This document shows positions 44,309-52,661 of a stretch of DNA of 64,000 nt, piece after piece; position 1 is the stretch's first letter, and each line of letters begins with the position of its first letter. The notes below the pieces were generated by a model, which made no database searches, was not told the DNA's origin, and was given only the letters and a program-made list of their open reading frames with translations. The translations under genes and the position numbers were made by a program. Source of the stretch: Mongoliimonas terrestris (GTDB lineage: Bacteria; Pseudomonadota; Alphaproteobacteria; Rhizobiales; Pleomorphomonadaceae); contig NZ_MSIG01000001.1 in assembly GCF_001927285.1 (NCBI RefSeq), forward strand, positions 62,001 through 126,000, written 5' to 3'.

Positions 44309-44496
44309 GGCGACCCGTGCCGCCGGCCGCAGCAGGTGAGCGGCGGCAAGCACAAGGCGGAGACGCTGGGGCCGAGCCCATCGGCGGAACGCGGACGGGC
44401 GGCCGGGTGGAGGCAGCCGCGCGTTTCGGCAGCGAAATGGGGGCGGTGTTGGAGGCGAAGATCGCCGTCGGCCGGGGAATCGGATCGCAAGCCCGT

Positions 44497-45153
44497 TCAG
44501 TCGAGCGGCATCTCGGGGACGGCGCCGCGGACGAGGAGGCGCGCCTCCGTTGCGGCCATCACGTCGTCGATGGTCACGCCCGGCGCCCTTTCCCGCAGAA
44601 CCAGCCCTTCGTCGGTCGGCTCGATCACCGCAAGGTCGGTCACCACCAGGTCGATGCGGCGTTGGGCCGTCAGCGGCAAGGTGCATTCGCGCACGATCTT
44701 GGACGAACCCTTGGCGGCGTGCTGCATGGCGACGACGACACGCTTGGCGCCGGTCACCAGGTCCATCGCCCCGCCCATGCCGGGCACCATCTTGCCGGGC
44801 ACCTTCCAGTTGGCGAGGTGGCCGCGCTCGTCCACCTGCGGACCGCCGAGCACCGTCATGTCGAGATGACCGCCACGGATGAGGCCGAAGCTCATGGCGC
44901 TGTCGATCGAGGCCGCCCCCGGCACGGCGGTCACGAACCCGCCGCCGGCGTCGGTCAGATGCGGGTCCTCCATGCCCTCCGGCGGACGCGCGCCGAGGCC
45001 GATCACCCCGTTCTCCGCCTGGAAGAAGACGCCGCGATCGGCCGGCACGAAGTTGGCCACCATGCTCGGCAGGCCGATGCCGAGGTTGACGAGCGAGCCC
45101 GGCTTGATCTCGCGCGCCACCCGGCGGGCGATGCGTTCCTTGGCCTCCATCAT
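44497..45153 (-). CDS. CoA transferase subunit B
   Basis: 218 residues of the 3-oxoacid CoA-transferase beta family. GIGLPSMVANFVP lies near the N-terminus, the catalytic Glu47 is in FFQAENGVIGLG, and MGGAMDLVTGAKRVVVAMQH is the family signature 2 region. With subunit A (11 nt upstream) it moves CoA between an acyl-CoA and an acid such as acetate, acetoacetate or succinate. It is the last gene of the six-gene leftward operon that contains acetate kinase. The exact substrate pair is uncertain. Confidence 0.93.
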   Translation of the reverse strand: MMEAKERIARRVAREIKPGSLVNLGIGLPSMVANFVPADRGVFFQAENGVIGLGARPPEGMEDPHLTDAGGGFVTAVPGAASIDSAMSFGLIRGGHLDMTVLGGPQVDERGHLANWKVPGKMVPGMGGAMDLVTGAKRVVVAMQHAAKGSSKIVRECTLPLTAQRRIDLVVTDLAVIEPTDEGLVLRERAPGVTIDDVMAATEARLLVRGAVPEMPLD

Positions 45154-45164
45154 GGGGCGTCTCC

Positions 45165-45818
45165 TCAGGCGGCGCGTTGCAGGAGGCGGTCGACCAGGAC
45201 GCCGGGAGTCTTCACCGCGTCCGGCGGAATGACGCCGACCGGCACGATCACGTCCGGCTCGGCGATCACCATGTCGGCGGCGAGCGCCATGATCGGATTG
45301 AAGTTGTGGGCCGTCAGCGAGTAGTCGAGGTTGCCCACATAGTCCGCCTGCCGGCAGCCGATCAGGGCGAAGTCGCCACGGATCGGCGGCTCCACGAGAA
45401 AGCGCCGCCCGTTCACCTCGATGGTCTGCTTGCCGTCCTCCACCTCGGTGCCGAGGCCGGTCGGCGTCAGCACGCCGCCGAGGCCGACACCGCCGGCGCG
45501 GATCCGCTCCACCAGCGTGCCCTGCGGCACCAGTTCGATGTCGATCTCGCCGGCGATCATCTTGGCCTGGGTTTCCGGGTTCAGTCCGATGTGGGAGACG
45601 ATCATCCGGGAGACGGCCCCGGCGGTGACAAGCTTGCCGATGCCCTTGCCGGGCATGGCGCTGTCGTTGGCCACGATGGTGAGGTCCTTGGCGCCCCGCG
45701 CCACCAGCGCGTCGATCAGGCGAAGCGGAGAGCCGACGGCCATGAAGCCGCCGATGAGCAGCACCGCCCCGTCCGGGATCAGGTCGGCGGCGGCTTCGGC
45801 CTTGATGCAGTCCTTCAT
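45165..45818 (-). CDS. CoA transferase subunit A
   Basis: 217 residues, alpha subunit of a 3-oxoacid CoA-transferase type enzyme. It has DGAVLLIGGFMAVGSPLRLIDAL (glycine-rich CoA motif), LTIVANDSAMPGKGIGKLV, SHIGLNPET and LVPQGTLVERIRAGGVGLGGVLTPTGLGT. The ATG overlaps the acetate kinase stop (ATGA), so production is translationally coupled to AckA. Together with subunit B it could activate acids for the acyl-phosphate route or recover acetoacetate from PHB breakdown. Confidence 0.93.
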   Translation of the reverse strand: MKDCIKAEAAADLIPDGAVLLIGGFMAVGSPLRLIDALVARGAKDLTIVANDSAMPGKGIGKLVTAGAVSRMIVSHIGLNPETQAKMIAGEIDIELVPQGTLVERIRAGGVGLGGVLTPTGLGTEVEDGKQTIEVNGRRFLVEPPIRGDFALIGCRQADYVGNLDYSLTAHNFNPIMALAADMVIAEPDVIVPVGVIPPDAVKTPGVLVDRLLQRAA

Positions 45819-47005
45819 GCGGCGCTCCGTGTCGAGCCGAGGGCGAGGCGGCGCGTCGCGCGGGCGATCACCAGTTCCTCGTTGGTGGGGATGACGAGTA
45901 CGGTGGTGCGGGCAAGGTCGCTCGAGATCACCTCGGCGTTCGCCGCGTTGCGGGCCGGGTCGAGTTCGATGCCCATCCAGGCCATCCGCTCGCAGACGCG
46001 GGCGCGGACGAGCCGGGAGTTCTCGCCGATGCCGCCGCAGAAGACGAGCGAGTCGATGCCGCCGAGGGCCGCCGCCATGGCGCCGAGTTCCCGTTGGATG
46101 CGGAACACGAAATAGTCGATCGCCTCGTCGGCCTCCGGCGTTCCGGCCGCCTCCAGCGTGCGCATGTCGTTGGAAAGGCCGGAGAGGCCGAGGAGACCCG
46201 ACCGCTTGTAGAGGAGGTCGGAGATCGCCTTGGCGTCCATCCCCTCCTCGACCATCAGGTGGAGCACCACGCCCGGATCGAGCTGGCCGCACCGGGTGCC
46301 CATCGGCAGGCCGTCGAGGGCGGAGAAGCCCATGGTGGAGGCGACCGAGCGGCCGTCCTGCATGGCGCACATGGAGGCGCCGTTGCCGAGGTGGGCGACG
46401 ACCACCCGCCCCTCCGCCAGGAGCGGCGCCCGGCGCGCCAACTCGCTGGCGATGTATTCGTAGGAGAGGCCGTGGAAGCCGTAGCGCCGCACGCCCTTGT
46501 CGTAGTAGGCGCGCGGCAGGGCGAAGACGTCGTTGACGAAAGGGTGGGTGCGGTGGAAGGCCGTGTCGAAGCACGCCACCTGCGCCGCCGCCGGGAAGGC
46601 GGCGAGCGCCGCCCGGATGCCCGCGAGATTGTGCGGCTGGTGCAAGGGCGCGAGAGACGAGAAGGCGGCCAGCCGCTCCAGGATCGCGGTGTCGAGCACC
46701 GCGTGGGCCTTGAAGTCCGGCCCGCCGTGCACCACCCGGTGTCCGACCGCGGCCACGTCGAGCCCCGGCAAGACCTCCCGCAACACGCCAAGCACGGTCG
46801 CGAGGGCCGCCTGGTGGTCGCGAAAATCGGCCACCGATGTCTGCGCCGCCAGCTCCGCGCCGTCGCCGTCCTTCAGGCGCAGCGTGCCGTCGCCGCCGAT
46901 GCTGTCGACGAGGCCGGAGACCAGCAAGCGCTCCCCGGTTGCCGCATGGACCGAAAGCTTCAGCGACGAGGATCCCGCGTTGAGCGTGAGGATCGCCTCG
47001 TTCAT
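45815..47005 (-). CDS. ackA: Acetate/propionate-family kinase
   Basis: 396 residues. It makes ATP from acyl phosphate and ADP. Landmarks are ILTLNAGSSSLKLSVH, VGHRVVHGGPDF, ACFDTAFH, RRYGFHGLSYEY, AHLGNGASMCA, STMGFSALDGLPMGTRCG and FCGGIGENS. The start overlaps the stop of the phosphotransacetylase gene (ATGA). It works directly after that enzyme in the pathway acyl-CoA to acyl-phosphate to acid plus ATP. Confidence 0.95.
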   Translation of the reverse strand: MNEAILTLNAGSSSLKLSVHAATGERLLVSGLVDSIGGDGTLRLKDGDGAELAAQTSVADFRDHQAALATVLGVLREVLPGLDVAAVGHRVVHGGPDFKAHAVLDTAILERLAAFSSLAPLHQPHNLAGIRAALAAFPAAAQVACFDTAFHRTHPFVNDVFALPRAYYDKGVRRYGFHGLSYEYIASELARRAPLLAEGRVVVAHLGNGASMCAMQDGRSVASTMGFSALDGLPMGTRCGQLDPGVVLHLMVEEGMDAKAISDLLYKRSGLLGLSGLSNDMRTLEAAGTPEADEAIDYFVFRIQRELGAMAAALGGIDSLVFCGGIGENSRLVRARVCERMAWMGIELDPARNAANAEVISSDLARTTVLVIPTNEELVIARATRRLALGSTRSAA

Positions 47006-48390
47006 GGCTTGGCGCTTCCGGTGCGGGCGTGGTGGAGGGCCGCCACCGCACAGGAGGCGAGGCGCGACATGGAACTGTCCGAACGGGAGTTCAGGATCAC
47101 CGGCACACGCGCGCCGAGCACGAGCCCGGCGCCCTCCGCGTGGCTGATGTAGGCGAGTTGCTTGGCCAGCATGTTGCCGGCGTCGAGGCCCGGGACCACG
47201 AGGACGTTCGCCCGACCCGCGACCTCCGAACGGATGCCCTTGGTGCGCGCCGCCGCGATGTCGACCGCGTTGTCCATGGCGAGCGGTCCGTCCACCAGGC
47301 CGCCCGTGATCTGGCCCCGGTCCGCCATCTTGGAGAGCAGCGCCGCATCCACCGACGACGGGATCGCCGGGTTGACGGTCTCCACCGCCGAGAGCACGCC
47401 GACGCGCGGGGTCTCGATGCCGATCGACAGGGCGAGGTCGATGGCGTTCTGCACGATGTCGACCTTGGTGGGAAGGTCCGGCGCGATGTTGATCGCCGCG
47501 TCCGTGACGAGCAGCGGGTGGGCGACGCCCGGCACGTCCATGACGAACACGTGGGTGAAGCGCCGGCCGACCCGAAGGCCGTGCTCCTTGTCCAGCATGG
47601 GTTTCAGGAGGTCGTCGGTGTGAAGGTGGCCCTTCATCACCGCGCCGGCCCGGCCGCTGCGGACAAGGTCGCAGCCGATCACGGCGGCCTTGGCGTGCGA
47701 AGGCTCGTCGATGATCTCGAAGGCGGAGACGTCGGCGTCCATCTCGGCGGCGACGGCGCGGATCTTCTGGGCGTCGCCGATCAGGATCGGCGTGATGATC
47801 GTCTCGCGCGCCGCCAGGATCGCCCCGCCGAGCGAGTTCGGCTCCTCCGGCGCGACCACGGCCGTCGCAAGGGCCGGCAGGGGCCGGGCCTTCGCCAGAA
47901 GGTCCTCGAAGTGGCGGTGGCGCTGCACCACGAGGCCCGGAACCTCGACGCCGTCCTTTGCGAACTTCAGCCGTGGCGCCTCCACCCTGGCGACACCGGT
48001 CAGCACCAGCGCGCCGTCCACGGGCCGCCGGACCTCCGTGGACAACGTGACGAGGCCCTCGGGCGTCTTCTCCAGCACGGTCACGGTGGTGACGAGCTCC
48101 TCCCCGGCGTGCGCCCTGTCGTGGAACTCCAGGGACTGCGCCCGGTAGAGGGTTCCAGGGCCCGGCAATTTGGTGCCGAGCACGGCCGAGATCAGCGAGG
48201 CGACGAACATGCCGGGCGCGACGCCCTCCACCTGGCCATCGCCGTTGCCGTCCTCGTGCGGCAAGTGCATCGGGTTGTAGTTGCCCGACGCCGCCGCAAA
48301 GACGTAGAGGTCGTCCGTGGTGATCAGGCGGCGCAGCTCCGCCGTCTCGCCCACGACCATCTCGCCGAGGGTCCGGTTCTCCAGTCTCAT
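47002..48390 (-). CDS. Bifunctional MaoC-like hydratase / phosphate acyltransferase
   Basis: 462 residues in two parts. Residues ~10-135 form a MaoC-type (R)-hydratase hot-dog domain (DLYVFAAASGNYNPMHLPHEDG, VAPGMFVASLISAVLG). Residues ~160-455 form a phosphate acetyl/butyryltransferase domain (IGDAQKIRAVAAE, AGAVMKGHLHTDDLLKPMLD, VFVMDVPG, VTDAAINIAPDL, GPLAMDNAVD, ANVLVVPGLDAGNM). This fusion is known in alphaproteobacteria as enoyl-CoA hydratase/phosphate acetyltransferase. It overlaps DUF3141 upstream and ackA downstream. It probably acts on short-chain acyl-CoA to give acyl phosphate. Confidence 0.93.
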   Translation of the reverse strand: MRLENRTLGEMVVGETAELRRLITTDDLYVFAAASGNYNPMHLPHEDGNGDGQVEGVAPGMFVASLISAVLGTKLPGPGTLYRAQSLEFHDRAHAGEELVTTVTVLEKTPEGLVTLSTEVRRPVDGALVLTGVARVEAPRLKFAKDGVEVPGLVVQRHRHFEDLLAKARPLPALATAVVAPEEPNSLGGAILAARETIITPILIGDAQKIRAVAAEMDADVSAFEIIDEPSHAKAAVIGCDLVRSGRAGAVMKGHLHTDDLLKPMLDKEHGLRVGRRFTHVFVMDVPGVAHPLLVTDAAINIAPDLPTKVDIVQNAIDLALSIGIETPRVGVLSAVETVNPAIPSSVDAALLSKMADRGQITGGLVDGPLAMDNAVDIAAARTKGIRSEVAGRANVLVVPGLDAGNMLAKQLAYISHAEGAGLVLGARVPVILNSRSDSSMSRLASCAVAALHHARTGSAKP

Positions 48391-50948
48391 TCGGCCGCCT
48401 CCTCGCCACCGCCGTTGCGCTTGGTCGCGTCACGGCGCTTGCGCGGCGACGGTCTGGCATGGCCGGGCGCGGGCGCGACGACCGGCTCGGCGTCGCCGCC
48501 GACGGCGCCTGTGACCGCCGGAGGCATCGCCGCAACGGTCGGTGGGGCCGGCCCGTCCGCCCGGCGCAACGGATCCGCGAGGATGTCCTCAGTGACCGGA
48601 GAAAGGCCGAGCACCGTGTGGAAGCGCTGCAAAAGGTCGAGCGTGTGCGGGCTCATCTCCTCGATGGCGCCGGGCACGTACTGCACGATTTTGACGGCAA
48701 GGTCGCGCTCCTCGGGTGTCTTGAGGAGGAGCGGCAGCGTCTCCACGGCCCGCTCGGGCTCGTAGGTCGCGATCAGCGTCTGCTCGTGGATGATCATCGC
48801 GCGCTGCGCCGCCGAGAGCGACCTGAAGGGCTCGTCCTGCGTCAGCACGCGGCTGGAGCGCTCCAGCCGGTCGCGGCGCACCGTCCCGCGGTTTTCGGCA
48901 AGCAGGATCAGCATGCGGATGACGGCCTCCACGAAGCCGCCGCGCTCGATGTTGAAGATCGCCGCCGTGACCTCCGGCAGGCCGCGCAGTTCCGACAGGC
49001 TCTTCAGCGTGCGGCGCGCCTCGTGGGTGCGGCCGAAGGCGCGCATCCAGGGGGTGCCCCAGACCGTGTGGAAGGTGAGTTCGAACAGCATGTCGCGCTG
49101 GTCGCGGAAGAGGTCGATCGACTGCTCGATCATGTCGAACCAGAGCGATTCCGCCGCCAGGAACGGATTGTCCGGCGCCGCCTTCCGCCGTCCCGCCGCG
49201 ACCGTCGCCGCCGCGTCCTCGATCTGCGCCGACACCGGATTGCGCGACGACATCAGCGCCCGGCTGAGCCGTTGCGGATGCAGCGCCCGGTTCATCTCGG
49301 CCATGCTCTCGGTGACGGTCGCCTTGACGAGCGGTCGGACCATCATGTCGTAGGCCTGGGCCTGGATCTCGGAGAACCGGGCCACCGCCGCAAAGGGCCG
49401 TTCGTCGAAATGCCCGTCGTCGAGCGCGCGAATGTCGTCGAGGGTGCGCTCCACGAAGCCGACGGTGAAGCGCCGGTTCGCCTCGTCGCCCGCATAATCC
49501 TCGATGCGCATCTCGTAGAGGCCGGGCGCAAGCGCCTCGATGGTCTTCAGCGTGGAGCCGACCTCGGCATGCTCCTTGTTGGCGATCTGGGAGGAGACGA
49601 AGATGCCGAGGTGACCGACCTGGTCGTGGTTCATGTAGATGATGCGCTGGCCGCGGATGCGGATCTCGCGCACGTCGGCGTAGGTCTCGGCGATCCAGTT
49701 GAGCGCCTGCTGGGGCGGCGTGATGTTGTCGCCGTGACTGGCGAACACGATGATCGGCGCCTTGATCTGCTTCAGGTCCACAGGGCGGCCGGGCTCGATG
49801 CGGGCCTCGTTCTTGACGAGCCGGTTGCCGACGAAGAGCTGCTCGACGATCCAGCGGATCTCCGGCTCGTTGAGGAGGAAGAAGCCGCCCCACCAGCGCT
49901 CGAACTCCAGGAAGCGCGCGTCGCCCTTGTCGATGTCCAGGTAGAGGTCGGTGTACTTGCGGAACAGGGTGCGGGACGGGTTCAGCAGCTCGAAGTTCTG
50001 GACGAGGTGGGCACCGTCGAAGAGGCCGCCGCCGAGATCGGAGAGAAGCATCGGGATCCAGGTGCCGCCGAGCACCCCGGCGTTGTAGCGCATCGGGTGG
50101 ACGCCGACCGCCCCGGCCCAGGTGGCGACCGGCGCGCCGTTGATCACGATCGGGCCGGTGAGGTCCGGGTTGGTGGCGGCCAGGAGCAGCGTCGCCCAGC
50201 CGCCCTGGCAATTGCCCGCGATGATCGGCTTCGGCGCGTTCGGATGCCGGCGCATGATCTCGCGCACGAACGCCGCCTCGGCGCGCGTCACGTAGGAGAG
50301 ATACTGGCCCTTCTCCGGCATGCGCTTGAAGGCGACGAAATAGACCGGGTGGCCGTCACGCAGCGCGACGCCCACCTGGCTGTCGGTCTTGAAGCCGCCG
50401 ATGCCAGGCCCGTGGCCGGCGCGCGGATCAATGATCACGTAGGGGCGCTTCCAGTCCTTCACCGCCACCCCGGCCGGCGGCGTGATCTTCAGAAGCACGT
50501 AGTTGCAGGGATAGGGCAGGTCCTTGCCGTCCATCACCACGTCGTAGTCGTAGGCGAGAACCGGCGGGCAGCCGGCCTCCTCGTGCGCCAGGAAGACATC
50601 GCCGCGCTTGCGCAAGGCGTCGAGGCTGAGGACGAGGCGTTCGCGGGAGTCGCGCAGGTAGGCGTCCCAGTCCGTCTGAAGCGATCCGGCGCCCTGGCGG
50701 TCGCGGAGAGCACCCGCCAGCCGCTGCACCTTGTCGAGGGTCTGGCGCAGCCGGTCGGAATGGCTGTCGAACATGCGGCGCGCGTGGGCGCTCAGCACCT
50801 TACCCAGGATGTCGTAAGTCTGGGCGACGTCGGTGACCTCACGGCGCGCCGTCTCCAGATGGCCGTTGAGAACCGCCAGCGCGTCGTTCTCCGGGCGGGG
50901 CACGGCCGGTTGACGCGCCGGATCGAAGAGATCGAAGACGTTGACCAT
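48387..50948 (-). CDS. DUF3141 protein (PhaC-like alpha/beta hydrolase)
   Basis: 853 residues. An N-terminal helical region (~1-120, with a phasin-like character) is followed by an alpha/beta hydrolase core (YVIIDPRAGHGPGIGGFKTDSQVG; YFVAFKRMPEKGQ). The nucleophile elbow is GNCQGGW with Cys247 instead of Ser, the same G-x-C-x-G lipase-box variant found in PHA synthases. The later IIVFASHGDNITPPQQAL carries the acid, and NHDQVGHLGIF carries the His. A ~300-residue C-terminal part and a charged tail are specific to DUF3141. It overlaps the hydratase/transacylase gene and follows fabI by 10 nt. A role with polyhydroxyalkanoate or acyl-CoA metabolism is inferred, not shown. Confidence 0.9.
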   Translation of the reverse strand: MVNVFDLFDPARQPAVPRPENDALAVLNGHLETARREVTDVAQTYDILGKVLSAHARRMFDSHSDRLRQTLDKVQRLAGALRDRQGAGSLQTDWDAYLRDSRERLVLSLDALRKRGDVFLAHEEAGCPPVLAYDYDVVMDGKDLPYPCNYVLLKITPPAGVAVKDWKRPYVIIDPRAGHGPGIGGFKTDSQVGVALRDGHPVYFVAFKRMPEKGQYLSYVTRAEAAFVREIMRRHPNAPKPIIAGNCQGGWATLLLAATNPDLTGPIVINGAPVATWAGAVGVHPMRYNAGVLGGTWIPMLLSDLGGGLFDGAHLVQNFELLNPSRTLFRKYTDLYLDIDKGDARFLEFERWWGGFFLLNEPEIRWIVEQLFVGNRLVKNEARIEPGRPVDLKQIKAPIIVFASHGDNITPPQQALNWIAETYADVREIRIRGQRIIYMNHDQVGHLGIFVSSQIANKEHAEVGSTLKTIEALAPGLYEMRIEDYAGDEANRRFTVGFVERTLDDIRALDDGHFDERPFAAVARFSEIQAQAYDMMVRPLVKATVTESMAEMNRALHPQRLSRALMSSRNPVSAQIEDAAATVAAGRRKAAPDNPFLAAESLWFDMIEQSIDLFRDQRDMLFELTFHTVWGTPWMRAFGRTHEARRTLKSLSELRGLPEVTAAIFNIERGGFVEAVIRMLILLAENRGTVRRDRLERSSRVLTQDEPFRSLSAAQRAMIIHEQTLIATYEPERAVETLPLLLKTPEERDLAVKIVQYVPGAIEEMSPHTLDLLQRFHTVLGLSPVTEDILADPLRRADGPAPPTVAAMPPAVTGAVGGDAEPVVAPAPGHARPSPRKRRDATKRNGGGEEAAE

Positions 50949-50958
50949 GGGGTGCCCC

Positions 50959-51723
50959 TCAGGCTGTGATCGAGAAGCCGCCGTCGATGGCGTGGATGCC
51001 GCCGGTCTGGTTGCGCGCCTCGCGGGAGGCGAGGAAGGCCGCCATCGCCCCGACGTCCTCGATGGTGGCGAGGTGATGGGTCGGTGCCCGCGCGGACGCG
51101 GCGTCGAGCAGCTCGTCGAAATGGTCGATGCCCGACGCGGCCCGGGTCTTCAGCGGCCCCGGCGAAAGGGCATGGACGGTGATCCCCTTCTCGCCGAGTT
51201 CCGCGGCGGCGTAGCGAACCACGCTCTCCAGCGCCGCCTTGACCGGCCCCATCATGTTGTAGTGGCGCACGACGCGCTCGGACCCGAAGAAGGAGACCGA
51301 CAGGCAGGTGCCGCCATCCGTCATCAACGGTTCGGCGAGCCGGATCATGCGCAGGAAGGAATGGACGGAGATGTCCATGGCCTGCGCGAAGCCCTCCGCC
51401 GAGCAGTCGACCACCCGGCCGTGCAGGTCCTGGCGCGGCGCGAAGGCGATCGAGTGGAGGAGGATGTCGAGCCGCCCCCAGCGGTCGCGGACCGCGTCGA
51501 ACACAGCCTCCATCTCGCCGGCGCGCGACACGTCGAGCGGCAGGACGATCTCGGCCCCGGCCGTTTCGGCGAGCGGCCGGACGAAGGGTTCGGCCTTCGC
51601 GTTCAGATAGGTGATGGCGAGGTCGGCGCCCTGCGCCTTGAGGGCTGTGGCACAGCCCCACGCGATGGAATGCTCGTTCGCGACGCCGACGACGAGCGCC
51701 TTGCGACCTTCCAACGAAAACAT
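50959..51723 (-). CDS. Enoyl-ACP reductase FabI-like SDR
   Basis: 254 residues. It begins KALVVGVANEHSIAWG, the FabI-type variant of the Rossmann motif, and has the Tyr-x6-Lys pair of enoyl-ACP reductases (Tyr155 and Lys162 in HYNMMGPVK). LSPGPLKTRAASGI and HAIDGGFSITA complete the match. FabI reduces trans-2-enoyl thioesters with NADH. As the first gene of the operon with the transacylase and acetate kinase, this copy is likely dedicated to that pathway rather than being the housekeeping FabI. Confidence 0.92.
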   Translation of the reverse strand: MFSLEGRKALVVGVANEHSIAWGCATALKAQGADLAITYLNAKAEPFVRPLAETAGAEIVLPLDVSRAGEMEAVFDAVRDRWGRLDILLHSIAFAPRQDLHGRVVDCSAEGFAQAMDISVHSFLRMIRLAEPLMTDGGTCLSVSFFGSERVVRHYNMMGPVKAALESVVRYAAAELGEKGITVHALSPGPLKTRAASGIDHFDELLDAASARAPTHHLATIEDVGAMAAFLASREARNQTGGIHAIDGGFSITA

Positions 51724-52115
51724 GGATCGCCCCCGATCTCATCCGCTGAACGGGAACATCCTAGCTGAACGGTGTGAACCTTGTGCGGCGCAACATGGTC
51801 GGAGTGACGCGATTGGGTAGTCTGCGTACGCACCAGCCATCCGCACGCGCCGCATCCAAGAGGAGATCTCCTGGAACGGGCGCGTCGGATGCCGGATTTT
51901 CGCCCAGGGCCCCTTTTCCGGCTCTGCGCACGCCGCGCGGCACGTTGAGAACCCCTCGCCTTTCGCGTGCGTGCAGAAGGGCCGAAGTGGGCTCCGCGTC
52001 CGATGGTTCGCGGGCCGGCGATGCTGTTCCGTCTCTGCCCGTACGGATGAGGCGAACGGGTGCCGAGGCGGCGGCAAGGTCACTTGCCTGAACGCCCCAG
52101 ACCCTCTCTACGGCG
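51724..52115. other. Operon promoter region, no gene
   Basis: About 390 nt between fabI and a small exported protein gene. No gene with a ribosome site is seen and frames are compositional shadows. The fabI operon promoter is presumed within 51724-51800. No Fnr-like box was found here. Confidence 0.4.
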
Positions 52116-52466
52116 TTACGGGCAAACCTTCTTGAACTCGGTGACCTCGCCCTTGCCCGGGACCCAGCGCACCACCGGCTGCAGGCGGCAGGTGGCGGCG
52201 TAGTCCTGCTGGTAGCCGTCGATGTAGACGGGCTCGGCCGCGGGCCGGTAGCCGTTGTTCTGGCGGCGGACGGGCGCGTCGGCGTGGCGGCGTTCCTGGC
52301 TCTGGCTGATCGCGGCGCCGGCGAGGAGGCCGGCCGCAAGGCCGAAGAAGGCGCCGACGGCGACGTCGCGGTTGCGGTTCTTGGCGAAGGCGGGCTCCGC
52401 CGACGCGAAGATCGAGGTGGAGAGAACGGCGGCGGCGACGGCGATGGTGACGGACTTGGCGAACAT
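52116..52466 (-). CDS. Small exported hypothetical protein
   Basis: 116 residues from the ATG at 52466. A clear signal peptide (SVTIAVAAAVLSTSIFASAEPAFA) precedes a Gly/Ala-rich membrane-like segment (AVGAFFGLAAGLLAGAAIS, a glycine-zipper-like stretch). A polar region and a C-terminal cysteine pair (TCRLQPVVRWVPGKGEVTEF, then VCP) follow. Rhizobiales genomes commonly hold such short BA14K-like or glycine-zipper envelope proteins. Function unknown. It is single and divergent from the amidoligase gene. Confidence 0.75.
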   Translation of the reverse strand: MFAKSVTIAVAAAVLSTSIFASAEPAFAKNRNRDVAVGAFFGLAAGLLAGAAISQSQERRHADAPVRRQNNGYRPAAEPVYIDGYQQDYAATCRLQPVVRWVPGKGEVTEFKKVCP

Positions 52467-52661
52467 CGTGGTCTTCCCTTGAAGGTGCGCTTCGGTTTCG
52501 GGCGGTGGTGTCGTCCGCCGATGACCGAACCCTAGTCCCCCTCGACGGCGCCTTCCGTGATCGGCGTCACAGATCGGAAAACCCCTGAAACGGCCTTCGA
52601 AGAAGGATGCGCGGATCCCGTCCCGTGTCATGCTCCGGCGCGGCTGAGGCAGGGGGCGACG

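Noticed and set aside
48459..50969. 836-codon plus-strand frame opposite DUF3141
   Set aside because: Shadow of DUF3141; composition dominated by Arg, His, Val and Glu, with no domain.
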